From positions 3,906,001-3,970,000 of the forward strand of contig NC_133018.1 of the NCBI RefSeq assembly GCF_048564905.1: a stretch of DNA of 64,000 nucleotides, read 5' to 3'. Source of the stretch: Vicugna pacos (lineage: Eukaryota; Chordata; Mammalia; Artiodactyla; Camelidae). The notes under the pieces are model-generated. The model was not told where the DNA came from. It did no database searches and worked only from the letters and a program-made list of their open reading frames with translations. The translations under genes were made by a program, and so were the position numbers. Below, piece by piece: positions 33,295 to 43,702 of the stretch. Position 1 is the first letter of the stretch. Every line of letters starts with the position of its first letter.

Positions 33295-33980
33295 TGTTGC
33301 CGGTGGATGTTACCGGCGTTCCAGCTTCTTGTCCCATCACAGAAAGAATTGAGAGACAAGACATAGTGGTTAAAAAAGTAAAGTGAAGATTTATTAAAGG
33401 ATGGGTACTACACTGTCAAGGAGAGAGCAGCAGGCTCAGTTGAGCGGATGACCTGTGTTTCTTGGCAAGTTGTTACACAGGGTGTGAAAATGAATAGGAG
33501 GAATATTCATTGGGGAGGGAAGGGTTTGGGGCCTTGTTTCCTGATTATCATCCCAGCTCCACATTCCCATAGTGAGGAGGGACTTGTGATCTTATTTAGT
33601 CTGGGTGGGAAATGTCATGGCGTTGGTGCACGATGGGTACTTCTGATCTGCAAGGCCAATTTTTTTGAAATGAGGGCAGAATGAGCAAATGGTTACATTT
33701 GGACATTGGAAATTGCTGCCTTTTCTGACCATTTTTTTGTCATTCTCCAGGCCACTCACTCATCACCCCAAAAGCTGTGACCACTTATCAGCCCAAAGGT
33801 TCCTGCTTTTCTTCCAATGCCCAGGGGCCCCTGGTGCTTACCTGATGTATGGTTTCCTGCCTTTGGCCTGTGCCCCTCCTTTCTGCCCAATTCCTGCCTT
33901 TTTTACTGTGACCCCCTTTCTCTGCTCATGTCTAGCAATCTGCCTGCTGTGACACCGGGACGTGCTGTATGTCACTGTCA
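33295..33980 (-). mobile_element. Solo LTR, class I (ERV1-type) endogenous retrovirus fossil
   Basis: The element is 686 bp, begins TG and ends CA, and is flanked by the 4-bp direct repeat ctgg (33291-33294 and 33981-33984). A polyadenylation-signal region on the minus strand (near 33385) sets the orientation. No internal retroviral region accompanies it, so it is a solo LTR left by recombination between two LTRs. Four-base target duplications fit class I ERVs. It is present once in the window, so it is younger than the block duplications or lies outside them. Confidence 0.75.
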
Positions 33981-34105
33981 CTGGTGTCTCTGCACAGGGA
34001 GGTTCTGCCTCCTGCAGATCCTGACTCTGAGGACTGTGGGGTGAGCACTGACTGCTCCCTGATTTCTGCAGGGACAGACAAGCCAGAACACTGCGGAGTC
34101 CAGAA

Positions 34106-34366
34106 CTCTGTGTGTGTGTCTGTGTGTTTGTGTGTGTGTAGGTATGTGTGTATGTGTGTATATGTATATTGGAAGGTATCTATGTGTGTGTATTTTTGTA
34201 CACACATATACACGTACATACAAAATGGATATATGTGTATATGTGAATGTTGTGTTGTACGTATGTATGTATGTGTGTGTAAATGTATTTGTATGTAGGT
34301 GTGTATGTTTGTGTGAGTGTGTATGTTTCTGTATTTGTATGTGTGTATGTATATGTGTGTGTGTGA
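34106..34366. repeat. TG-rich microsatellite
   Basis: This consists of imperfect (TG)n, (TATG)n and (TGTA)n runs over about 260 bp. The long open frames on both strands here (Cys/Val-rich or His/Thr-rich) are artefacts of the repeat. Confidence 0.9.
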
Positions 34367-34868
34367 TGGAAATATTCTGCCCCATGTGTCCTCGGGGACT
34401 GGTTCCCTCAAAGTCGAACCTGAGCCTCAGTGGCCCCTGTCCCTCTGGTGGCTTCTCCCCTCTGAGGCTGGTTCTTCCAGCAAACCCATCCCTGGGGCTG
34501 CTTTTCTGGAAGCCCCTCCGCGGTCTGGAGCCTGGAGCTCAGGAGGCCATTGTCAGGAAGGCGACACCGTGTGGCAGGATTTCCTCCAGGCAGAAAGGAG
34601 GACTTGAGGGCAGACCTGCTCTGTGAGCCCCTCCCCATAATAGGAAACCAGATCTTGTTGACAGGGAGACACCTGTCCCCTGTCTTTCCTGCAGGACCGA
34701 GACGGAGGACATGCCTCACCACCATGAGTCTGCGGGTCCCGAAAGACCAGGGTTGGGGGAGCACACAGCTCCCCTCTTCCTGCTCCCTCACCGGAGCTGT
34801 GGTCCTTGAGCCCTGTGGTGTCCCGGTGTATGCAGGCTGTGACAGCTCCAGAGGGGAGTGCTTAAAGG
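34367..34868. other. IGLV5 3' flank of V9, no other gene seen
   Basis: This GC-rich spacer has no recognisable exon and does not clearly match the 3' flanks of V3 or V6 until shortly before the V9 RSS. Confidence 0.4.
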
Positions 34869-34869
34869 A

Positions 34870-34908
34870 AGTTCTAGTCTCACTTCCCTGTGGGGCTAGG
34901 GCACCGTG
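34870..34908 (-). promoter_or_regulatory. V9 recombination signal, degraded
   Basis: Heptamer CACGGTG (34902-34908, one base off, first three bases kept), 23-bp spacer, nonamer ACTAGAACT (34870-34878) with two changes from V6. Confidence 0.75.
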
Positions 34909-35397
34909 TGAGTGTACGAGCTGCTCTTATATGCAGAGCAGTAATAGCCTCGTCCTCGGGCTGCAGCCCAGAGATGAGTAGAAGCCCTGCATTGGCCGAG
35001 GCATCCTTGGACCCAGAGAAGCAGCTCTGGACCCCGGAACCCTGGTGTTTACTGGAGTCTGAGTAGTAGTACAGGAGGTACCGGGGAGGGCTCCCTGCCT
35101 TCTGCTGGTTCCAGGATATGTAGTGGCTGCCAACACTGTTTCCACTGGTAAGGGTGCAGGTGAGTATGGATGATGCTCCTGGAAACTCAGAGACAAAAGA
35201 CAGCTGAGTCTCCACAAGCTGGGAGAGGGACACTGAAAACACAGACTCAGGGCAGATGGCACGGGATCTGCAGGAAACATTCCTAGAGTCTGAGCCACAG
35301 GGGCTGCTGCAGGTGGGGAACTGTGACCCAGTCCTTGAGGCCCGTCCCTACCTGTGCAGTGAGAGAGGAGCAGGAGCAGGAGAGGAGTCCAGGCCAT
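34909..35397 (-). pseudogene. IGLV5: V9: IGLV5-like pseudogene, frameshift before Cys104
   Basis: Leader exon 35352-35397 gives [15 protein letters not shown] plus one base, with a good donor and a TTTTCAG acceptor. V exon 34909-35232 reads [55 protein letters not shown] and FR3 [18 protein letters not shown] 4-base deletion near 34946 (gtaatagcc against gtaatagtcagcc in V6) then shifts the frame and removes the YYC motif. FR2 Tyr42 is Asn and FR3 has an odd Cys (QSCFSG). Octamer is intact and RSS weakened. Confidence 0.88.
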
Positions 35398-35486
35398 GGT
35401 GCTCACAGTCCCCTGGTCCCCACACTGGGGCTGGGCTGCCTTAGGCCTCCTTCTCTTGCCAGCCTCTGCCAGTGGAGGTGCGGCCC

Positions 35487-35494
35487 ATGCAAAT
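35487..35494 (-). promoter_or_regulatory. V9 octamer promoter element
   Basis: A perfect ATTTGCAT on the minus strand, about 90 bp upstream of the V9 start codon. Confidence 0.8.
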
Positions 35495-36264
35495 GAGTGT
35501 CCTCCCAGGGACCGCCCAGCCCCTCCCTGAGCCCTGGTGCTGGAGCTCAGCTCATAGCCCAGACTCCGTGTGGATGGAGGGTGGCCTCCCGGTTGGGAGA
35601 CCCTGGAGGGAAGCACCTGATAGACTACAGGGGTCCCTGTTAAGGGGACTTTGCCAGCCAGGGAGGACACAATGCTGTGTCCCCATCACTAGCACAGGCC
35701 TCACCCCAGGCTCATATCCCTCCTGAGCAGCTGTGTAGGGACCACAGGGCAGGCCCACAGCATTCCCTGCTGGTCACGGGGCACAGCTTCACCGAGGATC
35801 AGAGACCTGAGGGCCCAGCTGCTTGGGAAGCTCACCTTGTCTCCATTCACAGGTCCACAATCGGCTTCCCAGATTCTGTTTTTCTTTTATGCTGAGTCAC
35901 ATCTGATAAAGTGTTTTCGTTTCCAAATCGGAGTCCTGGTCCATGGAAGCTGCCACGCTGTGCAAATGGAGCCATTAAAGGTTACAGCTCCGTCCCAGAG
36001 TGCACTCAAGAAAAGCTAACTGACCCACATGTGCACCAGTGACAAGGGGACAGTGAGATGGTTTGAAGGACATGAAGGGCTATTGCAGGAAAGGGTTTAG
36101 ATTTGGATTTTCCATGAAGAAGCAAAAGGTCAGATCTGAAACCTGGAAACAGCAGCCATTTCAAAACTCATGAAATGCTTTCAGAATTTTGAAGGGGTTT
36201 AGCGTGATTTGTGGAAATGATTTAGTTCGGGAAGCATACCATTTAGTAGTGCACATGTCATGAA
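35495..36264. repeat. IGLV5 5' flank block, second copy
   Basis: This is homologous to 24219-25004. No exon is seen. Confidence 0.7.
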
Positions 36265-36755
36265 TTTCCTTCCTTTTTATTGAGGAATATTCAGTTTACA
36301 ACGTGTCAGTGTTGGGTGTACAGCATAATGTTTCAGTCATACACACATACATGTATTTGTTTTCATACTCTTTTTCACTATAGGTTACTTTAAGATATTG
36401 AATCTAGTTCCCAGTGCTCTACACAAAAAAGTTGTGTATCTATTTTATAGACAGTAGTTAATATTTGCAAACCTCAAACTCCCAATTTTTTCCTTCCTAC
36501 CATGTTTCCCCCTGGAAACCATAAGTTTGTTTTCTCTGTCTGTGAGTCATTTCTGTTTTATAATTAAACTCGTTAGTGTCTTCTTTTTTCTTTCTTTAGA
36601 TTCCACATATGAGTGATATGATATCTTTCCCTTTATGGCTTACTTCCCTCAGAAATACATAATTCAGGTCTATCCAAGTTGCTGCAAATGGCATTATTTT
36701 ATTCTTTTTCATGGCTAAGTAGTATTCTATCATATTAATATATCAGGGCTACTTG
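36265..36755 (-). mobile_element. LINE-1 3'-end fragment (copy B)
   Basis: Same fragment and same position relative to the V genes as 25005-25490. It was carried by block duplication. Confidence 0.8.
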
Positions 36756-38030
36756 TGATCTATTCGTCATGTGTGAGGATTGTGTTCCTGAGATGGAGTT
36801 TTTTTCAACAGTGGTATCACATATTTCTTGTGAGGACCCTGTCTTAGAGATTCTACAATTTGTATTATAAACAAAAATCTCCACACCTGGATTCTCTTGC
36901 TCATTGATTTAGATCAGTAGAAACGCAGTGTGTGCCTGTTGAATGAAGAAACCGTCAGGTTTTCACCAAATCCTGCTTCCAAATTTGCTTAGGTTGTGCA
37001 AATGCTCCATGATCATCTGGACTCACAGGCGTCTCAGTAAGTGTCCTGTAACCAGGACCACCTGCTTCTCCTCTGACAACAAAGAAAAATCCTCCTTCAG
37101 CTCAAGACAGCTCTGCCTTTAACCCTTCAATGACTCCTCACTGCTGTTTGCATGAAATCCCAACCCCTCAGCCCCACACGTTTCCTTCCTGATCTGGCCC
37201 CACACACTCCACAACCACCCACGGCCCCTCCCCTCACTCTTGGCCCCCTCCCTCCCTCAACTGTCAGTGACACCTGAGCTCCTGCCCTTTCCCAACATCA
37301 CACCAGTCCCCTCTGTCTACTGGGAGGAGATGGGCTTCAAGTTGATATCAAGGTGGAAACACACATTCAGGCAACTTTGGTGATCTGTTAACCCGGGGGA
37401 AGCACACATCACAACACGCAGGGGTGGAGGTTTTCTTGTTCACATGTCTGTCTCGTGGAAATCATTGACGTTACAGAAATCCATGGTAATAGACTAAGGG
37501 GCCTCCTGCAACTTCATTCCCCATCAGCCCTCATCAGGATGGCTCCCCTCCTTCAATCTCCCCTCCTCTCACCTCTCCTTCTACCACCTCACCCATGACG
37601 TTAGCACACACCCCAGCACCAGCATCCCTGGGACTCTCTTTAGGAGACGCCCTTGCTCCATGTTCCAAACACCTGTACATTCAAGCAGTGCATCAAACCG
37701 GACTCACTTGGATTCATCTGTGTGTTACTTTCCCGGTTGTGCAGCAAATTGAATGTCATACTGACTGCCAAAGGGAAGGACACCAGGTATGCTGTTTTGT
37801 AGCTTTGAAGTTCAGGGCTGGATGTATTTCACTGGAATTCAGCCCAGATTGGCTTCTGATTTCCAACCCAGGGGAACATTCGCTGTGGACCGAGACCAGG
37901 CATGTCATGCACAGACAGACCGTCCTCACTGACAGGGGCTGAGTTATGAAAATCCCTAGGAAGGAGGAGATCAGCAGGCGCCCCCTGAACTGTGGATCAG
38001 GTAGTGGGAGGGGTGAGGCTGTGTTGTCAG
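36756..38030. repeat. Spacer between L1 fragment and IGLV9, copy B
   Basis: This is homologous to 25491-26780 and 56946-58230. Just before the IGLV9 RSS it lacks a short stretch (around the word actctcagggga) that copies A and C share. A possible L2 3'-end piece lies at about 37125-37215. Confidence 0.65.
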
Positions 38031-38033
38031 CTG

Positions 38034-38071
38034 GGTTTTTGTGTCACTTCTCCTCTGCCCGTGTCACTGTG
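38034..38071 (-). promoter_or_regulatory. V10 recombination signal (22-bp spacer)
   Basis: Heptamer CACAGTG (38065-38071), 22-bp spacer, nonamer ACAAAAACC (38034-38042). Both elements are consensus. Confidence 0.88.
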
Positions 38072-38547
38072 GGTTACATGTAGCTGCCATGGTCTGCCCC
38101 ACAGATATATTCAGCCTCGTCCTCCTCCTGGACGTTCTGGATGGTCAGGTAGCGCTCCAAACCAGAACTTGAGCCTGAGAACCGATCGGAGACCCCACTC
38201 CCCTTGGATCCAACACCACTGCTGCCAACTCGCATCAGGAACCATGGGCTTTTCCCTGGGACCTGCTGGTACCAGTCCACACTGTAGCTGCTGTAGCCAC
38301 TGCTCAGGGTGCAGGTGAGCTTGGCCGAGGCTCCCAGTGAGGCAGATGCAGAGGGTGGCTGCGACAGCACAGGCTGGGAAAAGGAGCCTGGAAACACAGA
38401 CACGAGTTACGTCCCAGTGAAGGACAAGTGGGGACGTTCCCTGTGGGTGTGGCAGGGGGGTAGGGAGTTGGAAGTCAGGGTTGTGAGGGAGTCCTGACCT
38501 GTGCACTGGAGGAGGAGGGGGATGAGGTGGAGCAGAGTCCAGGCCAT
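38072..38547 (-). CDS. IGLV9: V10: IGLV9-like lambda V gene, apparently functional
   Basis: Leader exon 38499-38547 gives [16 protein letters not shown] plus one base (49 nt, one codon longer than the others), with donor GTCAGG and acceptor TTTCCAG. V exon 38072-38397 reads [37 protein letters not shown] (Cys23, Trp41), [15 protein letters not shown]2 [18 protein letters not shown]3 [22 protein letters not shown] and CDR3 GADHGSYM. It is close to human IGLV9-49, which shares the KLTC/TLTC and GADHGS motifs. It is the only intact IGLV9 copy in the window. A TATA-like gtataagag lies between octamer and start. Confidence 0.9.
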
Positions 38548-38627
38548 TGTGCAGGCACCCCAGAGCTCTGCTGAGGCCGCCGCTGCCCGGCTCTCTTATA
38601 CCCTCACCCCAGGACCAAGGGCCCTTC

Positions 38628-38635
38628 ATGCAAAT
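38628..38635 (-). promoter_or_regulatory. V10 octamer promoter element
   Basis: A perfect ATTTGCAT on the minus strand, about 80 bp upstream of the V10 start codon. Confidence 0.85.
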
Positions 38636-41084
38636 TAGCTCCTATCTTGGGCTGAACCCAGCCCGTCCTGGGACCCTGAGTGTCCCCATGTCCAGTGTCG
38701 CATCTCATTAGGGTAGCAAAGCTGGCCTAGCCCAAGGCTCTCCAGGGTCCCCGAGAGGACACCGCTGGCTGGCCAGGGACCACTGAGCAGAGACGTGGGA
38801 CAGGTGTCTGGTGTCCCAGCCAGGAGGTCCCAATGTCTCCTGTGCTCACTCCGCATAAAATCAATGGTACAAGAGCTGAGGACAGAGACAGTTCAGCCAG
38901 GAACTCCCTTCCCAGGTCCCCAGGAAGCCGAGATTCCCTTCCCAAGAGACTCTTCATCTGATAGGCAAAGCGTATGATTGAAAGGTATCTGGGGAGACCC
39001 ATTAGCTTCTAGAGGGAATTACTGGATCCCCTGGGAAATGGGGGACCTGGGGGAGCGGAAGGGTAAGCAGGGGTGAAACCTGAGTGTCTGGAGACATGAA
39101 CCCTTTGGGAAGGAATGGATCTGAGAGGTTCCAGGTTGAGGAAGAGGGAGTGAGTGTCCAGGTCCTAGAAGATTTGGGAAGAAGTCACCAGCTTCTGACA
39201 GTGTCCTTGGGAATGACCAGAGAGGTCACTAGGTGGAGGGTTGTAGGATGAGGGGGAGCCGGGGTTTGGGAGGAAAGACATGATTCAGAGGGAAGGGGAG
39301 TCGGGGAGCTCATAGAAAAGACAGAAGAGAAACCACGGAGGCTGAAAGGAGGGCGGGGCTTGTCCCCAGGGTCCCCCCTCTTCTTCCTCTGCTCCTGGGG
39401 AAGGGGTTGGGGCCAGATGGGGACAAGAGCCCACACACCATACACTGTTGGGTCCTACCCCAAGGTGGCAGCTCGAAGCGTAGGCGGGGCCTGCAGAGAT
39501 CGGGACTCAGGCTTTGTCCCATGAGAGGAAACACCTGCTCCCACATCCAGCTCCTGTCATTGAGCCCCAGATGCAGGGCCCCTACATTGGGAGCCTGAAT
39601 GCACTTCAGGTTTGGCAGTTTCTGAGCAGACCCACAGCGCCCCCTGGTGACGCCCTCTGAATGTTCATGGTGGTGAAAATGACGCAGAAGGGATGGCAGC
39701 CCTTTTTTCTTTTCAAGGAATAATCAATCAGTCAATAATCAAATAAGGAAATGAAATAATAATGCGCAATACATGTCTTTGAGCCCCTGCAGAAAGATTT
39801 CTTTTTTATTTTCCTCTGTTGTATTTCAGGTCTCTGTTTCCATCCACTTTGTTCTCCTGGTTCTATTTCTGTCTCGGTTCACCTCAGGCTCCGTTTGTTC
39901 CCAGTGTCTCTACCTGCTCATCCGAGGGTCTGATGTTGTTCCCTAAATATATGTCATCATTGAGTCATCTCAGTATTGGTGCCAATGGAATCTGTTTTCA
40001 CATCGATATTTATTTTCACAGCTCTTGATATGACAAGTGACATTATTAATGGAACCTGGATTTTGGGGAGGTGCCGTCAAGAAACTCTGAGACCATTTAG
40101 TCATCATTGGTCAGGGATCATCCTGCAGCAGAAGGTCAGCGGTGTGTTCACTGCCACTGTCCCAGCAAAGGGGTGCCCTGACCCCACTGCTCTGTGCTGC
40201 TGACTCCATCCTGGGGACCGTGGGGCAGCTACGGTCGCTAGCTACTTTGCATCCTGGGGGCATGGGGACCAGCACCTGCTGACCCAGGGATGGAACCCAA
40301 GCTGAGAGGGGCTGCTTTGCTGCAGAGGGCAGGTGCTTCGCCCGCTGGACTCCATGGCCTCAGGGACACCAGAGAGGGAGGGGCACTGCGGTGTCCACCG
40401 CTGCCCCCAAACCGGGCACAGTCCTGCTAAGCCATGCAGGGTCATAGTTCAGTCCTCTCTGGCCTCAATGTCCCCAGCAGGGGGACAGAAGTGCAGACTA
40501 GGCTGCCTTGTCTCCCTCGTTCAGTCTCACACTGAGGGATGGGGAGGAAGCCCAGCTACCCCTGGGCTGCCAGAATCCTGGGTGGAGAACTGGACAGCTG
40601 ACCACACTGACAGCCCGCCTCACTCAGGCTGGATGTTCTGATGGGATGGAGGCTCAACACCCTGGACACCCAGACACTCCCCACGGGACGACAAGGCCCA
40701 GTCCACTTCTGAGAGGTTGGGCTGTGACCCCATGTCTCTGCCCAGCGCTGCTGGGAACCCTGCTGAGGTCGCAGTGCAGGAAGTTACTTTCCAGCCTGGT
40801 ATCAGCAAGGTCAACAGGGAAGGTTGTCTTGATGGTGCTGGATTCCTGAGTCTCACAGCTGCTGGACAGAATTTGGACCTGAGCCCCAGTCACCATCAAA
40901 TTGGGAGAAAAGGGGACCCCTAGGAGTGATGGATACACCCTGGGGGAGGCTGGAGTAGGCACATGGCCTGGAACCCCTGGGCAGGAGATGGGGGTAGGGC
41001 GCCCCCTATCGCTGTGGTGCTGACATTTCACCCTCTCTCTTCCTCTCCTGCCCCTCAGGGCTGAAACCACTGAGCTCAGAGGGA
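38636..41084. repeat. IGLV9 5' flank and IGLV9-IGLV8 spacer, copy B
   Basis: From 38636 to about 39480 it matches 58837-59680. From there on it matches 14576-16180, 27466-29070 and 59680-61262. It resembles copy C most. No exon is seen. Confidence 0.72.
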
Positions 41085-41123
41085 CATTTTGGAAACACTT
41101 CCCCGTGAGGCTACATCACTGTG
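41085..41123 (-). promoter_or_regulatory. V11 recombination signal, nonamer degraded
   Basis: Heptamer CACAGTG (41117-41123), 23-bp spacer, nonamer TCCAAAATG (41085-41093) with three changes from V1. Confidence 0.75.
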
Positions 41124-41572
41124 TTATTGTAACTACCTGTGTCCAGAGCACAGTAATAGTCGGCCTCATCCTCAGACTGGGCCCCCGTGATGGTGAGGGC
41201 TGATTTGTTTCCAGAGATGGTTCCAGATAAGCGATTGAGGACCCCAGACAGGCAGCTGTTTGTGCTTTAGATAAGCATTCGGGGAGCCTGGCCCTGCGTC
41301 CTCTGATACCAGCTAGAGTACTTACTGGTAGTGACAGACCCAGAGTTGAGGCCACAGGTGAGTGTGACCGTCCCTCGTAGGAAAACCGACAGAGATGAAA
41401 CCTGGGTCACCACAGTCTGAGAATCCATCCCTGAAAGCAACAAGCGAGAGACAAGCATGTTTATGGAGACCACCCCGACACCTGGCTGTAGACGTCCCCC
41501 AAGGATGCAGCATATCGACCCCTGACCTGAGCTGTGAGCGAGGAGCCCGAGCAGAAGCACCGTCCAGGCCAT
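41124..41572 (-). pseudogene. IGLV8: V11: IGLV8-like pseudogene, stop at FR2/CDR2
   Basis: Leader exon 41527-41572 gives [15 protein letters not shown] plus one base. V exon 41124-41430 reads [48 protein letters not shown], then stop (TAA 41267-41269, Tyr in V1). FR3 continues in frame to DEADYYC. The nonamer is weakened. The same TAA at the same codon and the related PRLLI/PRMLI context occur in V15, so the nonsense change came before the duplication that separated V11 from V15. Confidence 0.9.
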
Positions 41573-41677
41573 GGTGGGGATGCTCCCTAGACTCGGCTCC
41601 TTAGCCTCCTAGGCTGCACTGTGGGGTCCTCCGGCCTCCACATGCCTTCCAGACCCACTGGGAGGAGAAGGGGCTTC

Positions 41678-41685
41678 ATGCAAAT
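41678..41685 (-). promoter_or_regulatory. V11 octamer promoter element
   Basis: A perfect ATTTGCAT on the minus strand, 106 bp upstream of the V11 start codon. Confidence 0.78.
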
Positions 41686-42179
41686 CAGCCTCCTCCCTCT
41701 CCCTGTCCAGTGTCACCGATGTCCCCTAGTGTAGGTCTAGAAGGAGCAGATGCACAGATGTCACCCTGACCATAAGGCATGGTGATGAGGCACTGAGTGT
41801 TGTGGGTGACGTCTGAAAATGTACTCCCGCTGCCCCTGTGACCTCAGTCCTATCTCTTCCATGAAGAGTCTGAGGGCTGTAAGAGGAGATGGTGAGATAC
41901 TCTCTTCCTAGACCCAGAAGTCTCATCCCCCCACAGCTACCCCAATCCTTGGGACAGGTCTCCCTTCCTCTGTGAAGTCCCTGCTTGTCTTCTTCCGAGG
42001 AGCTGAGCCGTCCCTCCTCCTCCAGCAGTGAGTCCACTGGGAAGTCACAGAACCCGTGTCTGTGGTGAGAAGGGACAGGGATCTCCTCTGACTCAGTTCT
42101 GGACCATTCCCAGGAGCAGCAGTTGGGGTACCAGGGCTGGAGAGGGGAGACACAGAGCTGCAGGGCCAGGCTGGAGGTG
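41686..42179. repeat. IGLV8 5' flank block, copy B
   Basis: This is homologous to 29677-30175 and 61865-62364. Confidence 0.65.
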
Positions 42180-43299
42180 ACAACCTCCTTTTTGAAGAAT
42201 TATCTATTATATGAAGTCTCTTCAGTTTAACTACAGGTTTCAGGAGAAAAGGTAGCAATGTCAGCATGAAATTATGGCAGCTTGCACTGTCTAATACAAC
42301 AAAACTGGAATTCTCTACAATTGCCAGCAGGGATTTCTGACTTCTGGAGGGAGCCCTGAGCCAATTTTCTAAATTGTGTGGAGTAACCTCAAGGCACCAG
42401 AGTGGAACTCAATGCTTTCCTTGGGGGAAGGTCTGGGTAGCAATGAGGAGCCAGCACTGGCTTTAAGGCTTGCAGATGGCATATGGCAGAGGACCCCAGG
42501 GCCAGGAGCCTAGCACAGTGAGGGAAGGAGCCGAGAACAGCTCTCCCTGGTGGCTCTGGGTGATGCTGCCAGATGGGTAAGAGCTTTTTCTGGACTGGGC
42601 TCCTTGGATGTGAAGGACCAGGCTGAGGCAGCTGGCCCTGCCGCCCAGAGCATCAGTGAGCTCCCCGGCGTGGTGTCCAGGGACGGCATCTTCTTCTCCT
42701 GCAGTGAGTCAGGGATCAGCACTGAAACCTCCGTGTCTCTCTACCTCAAAGGGGCACCTGCCCTGTGGTTTAGCACCTCTTCACATCTGTTCTCCGTCCA
42801 CAGTGCATGTTCTCCCCCTCATAGGGACTCCCCAGAGACCCTGGCCTCAGCCCAAGTGCTCTCTGGGGTCTTGGTGAGTCTTTCTTGATATCAGCTGGAT
42901 TCTACTCAGACTTTGAGGAACTTTTCCATCTCTGTTCAAAAATAATCTTGAGCCCGAATTTTCATGTTTGATCTGGTTGCTTTTGGGGAGATTTTCCGTT
43001 GTTTTCTAGAACCAGTAAATTAGATTGGTCTCTGTGCCTTCTATTTTAAGTCTTAGTAATAGCTCTTTGTGTGTTTGGTGGGGTGCTATCCTGATGCCTT
43101 CCAGCTTGGATTTATTGCCAGAGAAATGTCTGCTCACTCATTTCTCAGATGCACACACATACCCCGATGACACACAGACCCAAAGAGAGACGCAGACTCA
43201 GGACATTGTGTAGCACAGTCTGACCCAAGCCCCTGTAATCAGGGAGACAATGTCGCAGAGTGAATGGGACCCCCCATGACAAGCAGTTATTATTATAAA
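42180..43299. repeat. Unidentified conserved module, copy B
   Basis: Second copy of the module at 30176-31270. A plus-strand frame at 42550-42888 is open here but not in copy A. I see no protein family. Confidence 0.6.
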
Positions 43300-43644
43300 C
43301 AGGAAGTGCAATTATTAACTTGTAATATAGAATGTGCAATGTGTAACATATAAGAAAAAGAAAATATATCCATAGCTGTCTATTATATAATATATATTTT
43401 ATTTAACAGTATGAAGTATAATGACAATATCTTATACATGCTTATGTAAAATGCACTGTTATATTAAATGTATATATTTGATATACACTATAATTTAGTA
43501 AATATATTAATTTAAAAATATTATACATATAATCAGTGCATGTAGTTTTATGTAGATAATTAACATATTGTTTTATTAAATATGCAAATTTAATTTACTG
43601 CATATTTGTAATAAATATATAAAATGTTATGTGTTAGATATGTA
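43300..43644. repeat. AT-rich low-complexity tract, copy B
   Basis: Counterpart of 31271-31620. Confidence 0.75.
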
Positions 43645-43702
43645 ATTGACAGAGACCCAGATACTGTGGGCAGCTGAGTCAACACAGTCTGATTCACACC
43701 CG
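43645..43702 (-). pseudogene. Truncated V relic: FR1 start only, copy B
   Basis: The minus strand reads NQTVLTQLPTVSGSLSIT, the first about 17 residues of a lambda V domain (QTVLTQ start). It then passes into the AT-rich tract. The rest of the V exon and the RSS are missing. It is the best preserved of the three copies of this relic. Confidence 0.72.

Noticed and set aside
34114-34626. 170-codon Cys/Val-rich open frame on the plus strand, and His/Thr-rich frames on the minus strand
   Set aside because: They arise from the TG-rich microsatellite. The composition is explained by the repeat and no real domain is present.
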